Assembly (NCBI GenBank): GCA_029257805.1 | Contig: JARIAR010000004.1 | Span: 1-64,000 of the forward strand | DNA from: Blautia sp. | GTDB lineage: Bacteria > Bacillota > Clostridia > Lachnospirales > Lachnospiraceae | Reading direction: 5' to 3' | Length of the DNA stretch: 64,000 nt | Shown here: piece after piece, positions 58,373 to 64,000 of the stretch | How the letters are laid out: every line of letters starts with the position of its first letter | Position numbering within the stretch: position 1 is the stretch's first letter | Notes under the pieces: generated by a model | What the model was told of the DNA's origin: nothing | What the model saw: the letters and a program-made list of their open reading frames with translations, nothing else | Database searches by the model: none | Made by a program: the position numbers and the translations under genes

Positions 58373-59413
58373 TCACTTCTCGCTTTCTGTTTTTTCCATA
58401 TAGCTCTTTCTCAGTTGCCCACAGGCACCGTCTATGTCGCTGCCCATTTCCCTTCTAATAGTAACATTTATTCCACATTTTTCAAGTTTTATTTTAAAAT
58501 TCTCCACTGCCTGTCTTGTAGAACGTTGATAACTTCTCTCTTTTACAGGGTTGACCGGTATCAGATTTACATGACAATTTATATCTCTTATACGGTCAGA
58601 AAGCTCTCTTGCATTCTCCTGGCTGTCATTCACCCCGGCCACAAGACTATATTCAAAAGTTATCCTGCGACCTGTTTTTTGAAAATATACACGACACGCA
58701 TCCAATACCTCGTCCATTGCATATTTTCTGGCAATGGGCATCAGCTCCTGTCTTTTTTCATCATTAGGCGCATGAAGCGACAATGCCAGTGTAATCTGCA
58801 TCTTTTCCTCTGCAAGTTCCAGAATTCTGGGAACAATTCCACAAGTAGAAACGGTAACATTTCTCTGGCTGATATGCAGTCCTCCATCTTCTGTCAGAAT
58901 CTGAAGAAAACGAAGCAGATTTTCATAATTATCAAGGGGTTCTCCTGTTCCCATCAAAACAATATTGGAAACCCGCTCCCCTGTTTCTTTCTGTATGCTG
59001 TAAATCTGATCCAGCATTTCTGACGGCAAGAGATTTCTTGTAAGTCCTCCTATTGTAGAGGCGCAAAAACGGCACCCCATTCTACATCCAACCTGAGAGG
59101 AAATGCATACGGAATTTCCATGCTTGTATCTCATAAGAACACTTTCTATGACATTTCCATCTGCAAGCTGAAATAAATACTTTCTTGTGCCATCGATTTT
59201 TGAGGTCTGTACATCCGCAATTCGTAATGAAGTGATGGGATATACAGACAGTTTTTCCCGCAGTTTGGCAGGAATATTTGTCATTTCATCATAGGATACT
59301 ACCAAATGCTCATGCAGCCAGCTGTAAATCTGTTTTGCCCGGAATGTTTTTTCCCCGAGAGTCTGCATAAGTTCTTTCAGTTCCTCTATATTCATAGACT
59401 TTATGTCTGTCAT
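58373..59413 (-). CDS. rlmN: 23S rRNA (adenine2503-C2)-methyltransferase
   Basis: SSQVGCRMGCRFCASTIGGLTRNLLPSEM, NIVLMGTGEPLDNY. Confidence 0.97.
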   Translation of the reverse strand: MTDIKSMNIEELKELMQTLGEKTFRAKQIYSWLHEHLVVSYDEMTNIPAKLREKLSVYPITSLRIADVQTSKIDGTRKYLFQLADGNVIESVLMRYKHGNSVCISSQVGCRMGCRFCASTIGGLTRNLLPSEMLDQIYSIQKETGERVSNIVLMGTGEPLDNYENLLRFLQILTEDGGLHISQRNVTVSTCGIVPRILELAEEKMQITLALSLHAPNDEKRQELMPIARKYAMDEVLDACRVYFQKTGRRITFEYSLVAGVNDSQENARELSDRIRDINCHVNLIPVNPVKERSYQRSTRQAVENFKIKLEKCGINVTIRREMGSDIDGACGQLRKSYMEKTESEK

Positions 59414-59419
59414 ATTTCA

Positions 59420-60793
59420 CTATTTCCTTCTAAATTTTGCAATGAAGAACCCATCTGTTTTATGTACTCCCGGAAGAAGCTGCAGATACCCGAGTTTTGT
59501 TGTTTCCGAATGAAGCTCTTCCGGAAGATACGGATCCAGACTTTCCAGCTTAAACGGGTAGTTTTTCAAAAACCACATCATGTTTTCTTCATTTTCCTCT
59601 TTTGCAATGGTACATGTACTAAATACCAGAACTCCTCTGGATTTTACATACTCAGCAGCACGATTGAGAATCGTTCTTTGAAGGATCACAATCTCATCCT
59701 GCTTCTGAGAAGTCACACGATACTTAATTTCCGGCTTCTTTCCAATCACTCCATAACCGGAACACGGAACATCCGCAAGAACAATATCTGCCTTACACTC
59801 TGACTCTACATCAAAAACGGTAGCATCCTGCACTTTTGCCTGTACATTAATAGAATCTGTTCTTTGAATATTCTCTTCAATCAAACCTACCTTGTACTCA
59901 CTTATATCCCGGGCATCTACGACTCCATAACCTTCCATCTTATCACCCATGTGAAGGCTTTTCCCTCCCGGAGCAGCGCAAAGGTCAATTACATAATCCC
60001 CTTTTTTAGGGTCTGCAATTTCCGCCACAAGCATGGAACTTACATCCTGTACCTGTATCTGCCCTTTTATAAAAGCATCCAGCGTGAGAATATGATTAAA
60101 CTCACTGATCTGCAACGCATAGGGAAGATACGGTGCCGGTTCCACTGTCACCCCTTGTTCTTCCAGGCTTTTCTTAATATCTTCCACAGAATTTCTATAT
60201 GTCCGGCACCGAATGGTTAATGGTTTTTCTTTCAGAAAATCCGCCAGTATCTTTTCTGTTTTTTCTTCCCCGTAATCCTGGATCCACCGAATGATCAATG
60301 GCTCCGGCATAGAATATTTCACGGAAAAATACCGTACTACATTTTCCTCCCTGGATGGATATTCCAGATGCTTGATTTCTCTTGATATCGTGCGCAAAAC
60401 CCCGTTTACAAAAGGTTTCAGATTATAAAATCCCTTTTTCTGTGCAAGTTTTACCGCTTCATTGCAGACAGCACTATCTGGCACACTGTCCATAAATTCA
60501 AGCTGATATACTGCACTTCTCAAAATTTCCCGGATAACCGGCTTCATTTTATTTACTGTTACTTTTGAAAACGAATCCAGGATATAATCAATTCGTATTT
60601 GATATTCCAGGGTTCCTTCACAAACTCTTGTAATAAATGCCCGATCCTGCTTTGGCAGAAACTGGTACTTGGAGAGTGCATTGCGAATGGCAATATGACT
60701 ATGTTCTCCTTCTTCTTCAATCTGTAATAAAATTTCCAGGATCAACTCCCGTGTATTGACTCCACTAATTGTCACGTTCTCTTCCTCCGGCAA
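59420..60793 (-). CDS. rsmB: 16S rRNA (cytosine967-C5)-methyltransferase
   Basis: NusB-like N-terminus; VIDLCAAPGGKSLHM, ADVPCSGYGVIGKKPEIK. Confidence 0.96.
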   Translation of the reverse strand: MPEEENVTISGVNTRELILEILLQIEEEGEHSHIAIRNALSKYQFLPKQDRAFITRVCEGTLEYQIRIDYILDSFSKVTVNKMKPVIREILRSAVYQLEFMDSVPDSAVCNEAVKLAQKKGFYNLKPFVNGVLRTISREIKHLEYPSREENVVRYFSVKYSMPEPLIIRWIQDYGEEKTEKILADFLKEKPLTIRCRTYRNSVEDIKKSLEEQGVTVEPAPYLPYALQISEFNHILTLDAFIKGQIQVQDVSSMLVAEIADPKKGDYVIDLCAAPGGKSLHMGDKMEGYGVVDARDISEYKVGLIEENIQRTDSINVQAKVQDATVFDVESECKADIVLADVPCSGYGVIGKKPEIKYRVTSQKQDEIVILQRTILNRAAEYVKSRGVLVFSTCTIAKEENEENMMWFLKNYPFKLESLDPYLPEELHSETTKLGYLQLLPGVHKTDGFFIAKFRRK

Positions 60794-61463
60794 GAATAAT
60801 CAATCTTAAAAGCTGCAAAACAGATGATGCCAGTGCAGCAACATACGTAAGCGCTGCCGCATGCAGAACCTTACGCGCTCCCCTGTTTTCTTCATGGCTT
60901 AAAATCCCTGTACTCTCCAGCATATGAAGAGCTCTGGAAGAAGCATTATACTCTACCGGCAGGGTAACAAGCTGAAAAAGCACTGCAAGGGAAAATAACA
61001 CAATACCCAGAGTAAGAAGCGGATGACTGGACAAAATCAAACCCGCCACAAATAATGGCCAGGAAAGGGTAGAACCTAAATTTGCTACCGGCACAATTGC
61101 CGACCGTATGCTTAAAGGAGCATAATGAATCGCATGCTGAATGGCATGCCCGCACTCATGGGCTGCAACCCCTACGGCTGCAAGTGTATTTCGACCATAT
61201 ACATCCTCTGAAAGACAGACTCTTTTTGTCCTTGGATCATAATGATCTGTAAGACTTCCCGGAATAGCCACAATCTGAACATCTGTAATACCTGCTGCCC
61301 GCAGAATCCTCTGTGCAGTCTCTGCACCTGTTAATCCAGAAACACTGCGTTTGTTTCTATAAACAGCAAATGTTCTTTTTAATTTAGCAGAAGCTGCAAC
61401 AGATAAAAGCATACCAATAATAAGAAGTAAATACGTAGAATCAAACCTCCAATATCCGTACAT
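60765..61463 (-). CDS. zinc metallopeptidase (YugP family)
   Basis: VGVAAHECGHAIQHAIHYAPLSIRSAIVPVANLGS; HExxH-like motif. Confidence 0.92.
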   Translation of the reverse strand: MYGYWRFDSTYLLLIIGMLLSVAASAKLKRTFAVYRNKRSVSGLTGAETAQRILRAAGITDVQIVAIPGSLTDHYDPRTKRVCLSEDVYGRNTLAAVGVAAHECGHAIQHAIHYAPLSIRSAIVPVANLGSTLSWPLFVAGLILSSHPLLTLGIVLFSLAVLFQLVTLPVEYNASSRALHMLESTGILSHEENRGARKVLHAAALTYVAALASSVLQLLRLIILAGGRERDN

Positions 61464-61469
61464 CGGCTA

Positions 61470-62414
61470 TCACTCCTTTATATTTGAAAATTTTGTCCCT
61501 GCCTCCATAGGGTACCCGCGCAGAAACGCATCTGTATCCATTCTTTTCTTTCCTTCCAGCTGAATTTCCGTCAACACAAGCACATTTTTTCCACAAGCCA
61601 CATGAATTCCTGTTTTATCTGCAGAAATTATAGTCCCTGGTTCAAAAGAATTTTCCTCCATGCGGACACGACTCTTCCATACTTTCAGTGTCTTTCCATT
61701 TAAAAAAGTATATGCGCTTGGCCATGGATTCATCCCCCGTACAAGACGCTCCAGTTCTTCTGCACTTTTTGAAAAATCAAGAAGACCCATTTTCTTAGTG
61801 ATCATAGCCGCATATGGTGTCGGGCTTTCCTCCGGCTGCTTTTCGTATACAGCTGTACCATCAAAAATAGACGGAAGTGTTTTTACAAGCAGATCTGCTC
61901 CTGCAGCAGAAAGTTTATCAAAAAGAGTTCCTCCTGTTTCCTCCTCGGCAATTGGAACGATTACCTTTGCGATCATATCTCCTGTATCCAGGCCCTCTCC
62001 CATTCTCATAATTGTAACACCGGATTCTTTTTCACCGTCAATAACCGCTTGTTGAATAGGTGCTGCTCCACGATACTTAGGAAGAAGAGAAGCGTGAATA
62101 TTAATACAGCCATGTTTCGGAAGCATAAGAATCTCTTTTGGAATAATCTGTCCAAAAGCTGCAACTACAATAATATCCGGATTAAGAGCTTCTAATACTT
62201 TCACAAATTCCGGATCTCTTACCTTAACAGGCTGATAAACAGGTATTTCATGTCTCTGTGCTTCTTCTTTTACAGGGGTAGGCATTAATGTCTTCCCTCT
62301 GCCTTTTGGTTTGTCTGGCTGTGTCACAACAGCTGTTACCTGATACCCTGCCTCTGCCATTGCTCTAAGGGGCGGAACTGCAAAATCAGGGGTTCCCATA
62401 TAAACAATATTCAT
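61470..62414 (-). CDS. fmt: methionyl-tRNA formyltransferase
   Basis: MNIVYMGTPDFAVPPLRAMAEAG, CINIHASLLPKYRGAAPIQQAVIDGE. Confidence 0.97.
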   Translation of the reverse strand: MNIVYMGTPDFAVPPLRAMAEAGYQVTAVVTQPDKPKGRGKTLMPTPVKEEAQRHEIPVYQPVKVRDPEFVKVLEALNPDIIVVAAFGQIIPKEILMLPKHGCINIHASLLPKYRGAAPIQQAVIDGEKESGVTIMRMGEGLDTGDMIAKVIVPIAEEETGGTLFDKLSAAGADLLVKTLPSIFDGTAVYEKQPEESPTPYAAMITKKMGLLDFSKSAEELERLVRGMNPWPSAYTFLNGKTLKVWKSRVRMEENSFEPGTIISADKTGIHVACGKNVLVLTEIQLEGKKRMDTDAFLRGYPMEAGTKFSNIKE

Positions 62415-62438
62415 AAATCCATTGCCTCCCAGAAAATT

Positions 62439-62915
62439 TTATTCTTCGTCATAGTCATATGTTGTTCTGTGAAGTTCTCCCTCCACAAGTTCTGTATAAA
62501 GTTTTCCATCCAGATGATCAAGTTCGTGACAGAATGCACGCGCCAGAAGACCTTCCCCTTCGTATTCCTGTTCTTCCATATTCATATCTAAAGCTTTCAC
62601 TTTTACATAATTGGGGCGTGTCACCTGACCGGACATTCCCGGAACACTTAAACATCCTTCATCTCCTGTCTGCTCACCGGAAGTCTCTACAATTTCCGGA
62701 TTGATCAGAACAAGAGGACCGTCCCCCACATCAATTACTACAATTCTCTTTAAAATTCCAACCTGAGGAGCTGCAAGCCCTACTCCCATTTCCTCATACA
62801 TCGTATCCAGCATGTCCTGGGTTAATTCCAAAATACGCGGAGTCATTTCCTCTACTGGTCTGCATTTTTTTGTAAGTACCGGATCTCCTTCTGTTCTGAT
62901 CGTTCTAATTGCCAT
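62439..62915 (-). CDS. def: peptide deformylase
   Basis: GVGLAAPQVGI, EGCLSVPG, FCHELDHLDG. Confidence 0.97.
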   Translation of the reverse strand: MAIRTIRTEGDPVLTKKCRPVEEMTPRILELTQDMLDTMYEEMGVGLAAPQVGILKRIVVIDVGDGPLVLINPEIVETSGEQTGDEGCLSVPGMSGQVTRPNYVKVKALDMNMEEQEYEGEGLLARAFCHELDHLDGKLYTELVEGELHRTTYDYDEE

Positions 62916-62977
62916 TTTTATTCTTCCTTTCTATTCTACATTTTCTGTATGTATTTCAGATCATTTCTGTCTGACTG

Positions 62978-64000
62978 CTACGCAAAATCAAACTGTATGT
63001 ATATTTTCCGAAAACCGGAATTAATTTCCATGTATTTTTCAATCTTATCCTTTATATGAACAAGAATCTCATAATCTATATGTTTTAAATAGAGAACCTG
63101 CTTATATATATCTTTTACCTTTCCAACAGGCGCTGATGCCGGTCCGATTATATGCAGATCTTTATCCGGATGTATTTTACGGATAAACTGCCCAATATAA
63201 TACATTCCTTTCGAAAGGCGTTCCTCATCCTCACATGCCCCCAGTACAGCCATCATATGAGATGCCGGAGGATAGTCCAGCAGAATACGATAACTCATCT
63301 CTTCCTGATAAAATTCTTCGTAATTTTGAACAGCTGCCGCTTGAATGCTGTAATGTTCGGGATGATACGTCTGAATAATCGCTTTTCCGCTTTTCTTCCC
63401 TCTTCCAGAACGTCCTACCGCCTGTGTCAGAAGTTGATACGTTCGCTCCGCACATCGATAATCGGAAACATTCAACGACATATCCGCTGCAATAATTCCA
63501 ACAAGCGTCACATGAGGAAAATCATGTCCTTTCACGATCATCTGGGTTCCGATCAAAATATCCGCATTATGCTCTGAAAATGTTTTCAGGATACTTTCGT
63601 AACTTCCCTTACTTCGTGTAGTATCGTAATCCATACGAAGTACCCTTGCGTCAGGAAAATATTTTTTTATCACCTGCTCAATCTGCTGCGTTCCTGCTTT
63701 AAATCCTCCAATATAAGGAGAACTGCAAACCGGACAGGTATCCGGCTTTCTGATTTCATAGCCACAATAATGACAAATCAATTTGCCGTTATTGTGCTGT
63801 GAAAGAGAAACATCACAATGCGGGCACTTCATCACATGACCGCAGGAACGACAAGACACAAAACCGGCATATCCTCTTCTATTTAAAAAGAGCATCACCT
63901 GCTCATTCTGCTCCAGACATTTTTGAATTTCCTGGTGAAGACTTCTGCTTAAAACAGAACGATTCCCTGCTTTTAATTCTTCCCGTAAATCTATAATTGA
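62978..64000 (-). CDS. priA: primosomal protein N' (PriA helicase), C-terminal part, truncated by window end
   Basis: LFLNRRGYAGFVSCRSCGHVMKCPHCDVSLSQHNNGKLICHYCGY; frame stays open to 64000. Confidence 0.95.
   Translation of the reverse strand, partial: SIIDLREELKAGNRSVLSRSLHQEIQKCLEQNEQVMLFLNRRGYAGFVSCRSCGHVMKCPHCDVSLSQHNNGKLICHYCGYEIRKPDTCPVCSSPYIGGFKAGTQQIEQVIKKYFPDARVLRMDYDTTRSKGSYESILKTFSEHNADILIGTQMIVKGHDFPHVTLVGIIAADMSLNVSDYRCAERTYQLLTQAVGRSGRGKKSGKAIIQTYHPEHYSIQAAAVQNYEEFYQEEMSYRILLDYPPASHMMAVLGACEDEERLSKGMYYIGQFIRKIHPDKDLHIIGPASAPVGKVKDIYKQVLYLKHIDYEILVHIKDKIEKYMEINSGFRKIYIQFDFA

Noticed and set aside
1-64000. tRNA, rRNA, transposase, integrase or prophage genes
   Set aside because: None recognised in intergenic gaps or ORFs, so the pilus island has no visible mobility gene in this window.

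Overview
About 64 kb of AT-rich Firmicutes chromosome. Gene content and order suggest a gut Lachnospiraceae-type Clostridium relative; this taxonomy is an inference. Most of the window is core genome: (i) fhs 3' end; (ii) a sugar kinase / FucI-like isomerase / DUF4867 / AraC module; (iii) a pentose-type sugar ABC transporter with a membrane-anchored binding protein, LytS/YesM-type kinase and YesN-type regulator; (iv) infC-rpmI-rplT behind an attenuator-like leader; (v) a dcw division/cell-wall cluster (mraZ to ftsZ) with two tandem transpeptidase PBPs; (vi) Trk/Ktr K+ uptake with a KdpDE-like two-component pair; (vii) lgt, ychF, and a def-fmt-rsmB-rlmN-stp-pknB-rsgA-rpe-thiN run ending in partial priA. 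The main accessory element is a five-gene sortase-assembled pilus operon (25945-31122, minus) with a divergent Mga/RofA-like regulator (31304-32818, plus). Its order (thioester tip adhesin, signal peptidase, two-domain isopeptide pilin, class B sortase, minor pilin) mirrors the streptococcal FCT pilus region. Other signals: a Spo0E-like ORF overlapping the lgt 3' end out of frame, a 10-bp-periodic MraZ-box array before mraZ, a terminator-like hairpin between the two PBP genes, a bidirectional terminator encoding the C-termini of two convergent genes, and an ATT start for infC. No tRNA, rRNA, CRISPR array or transposase was seen.
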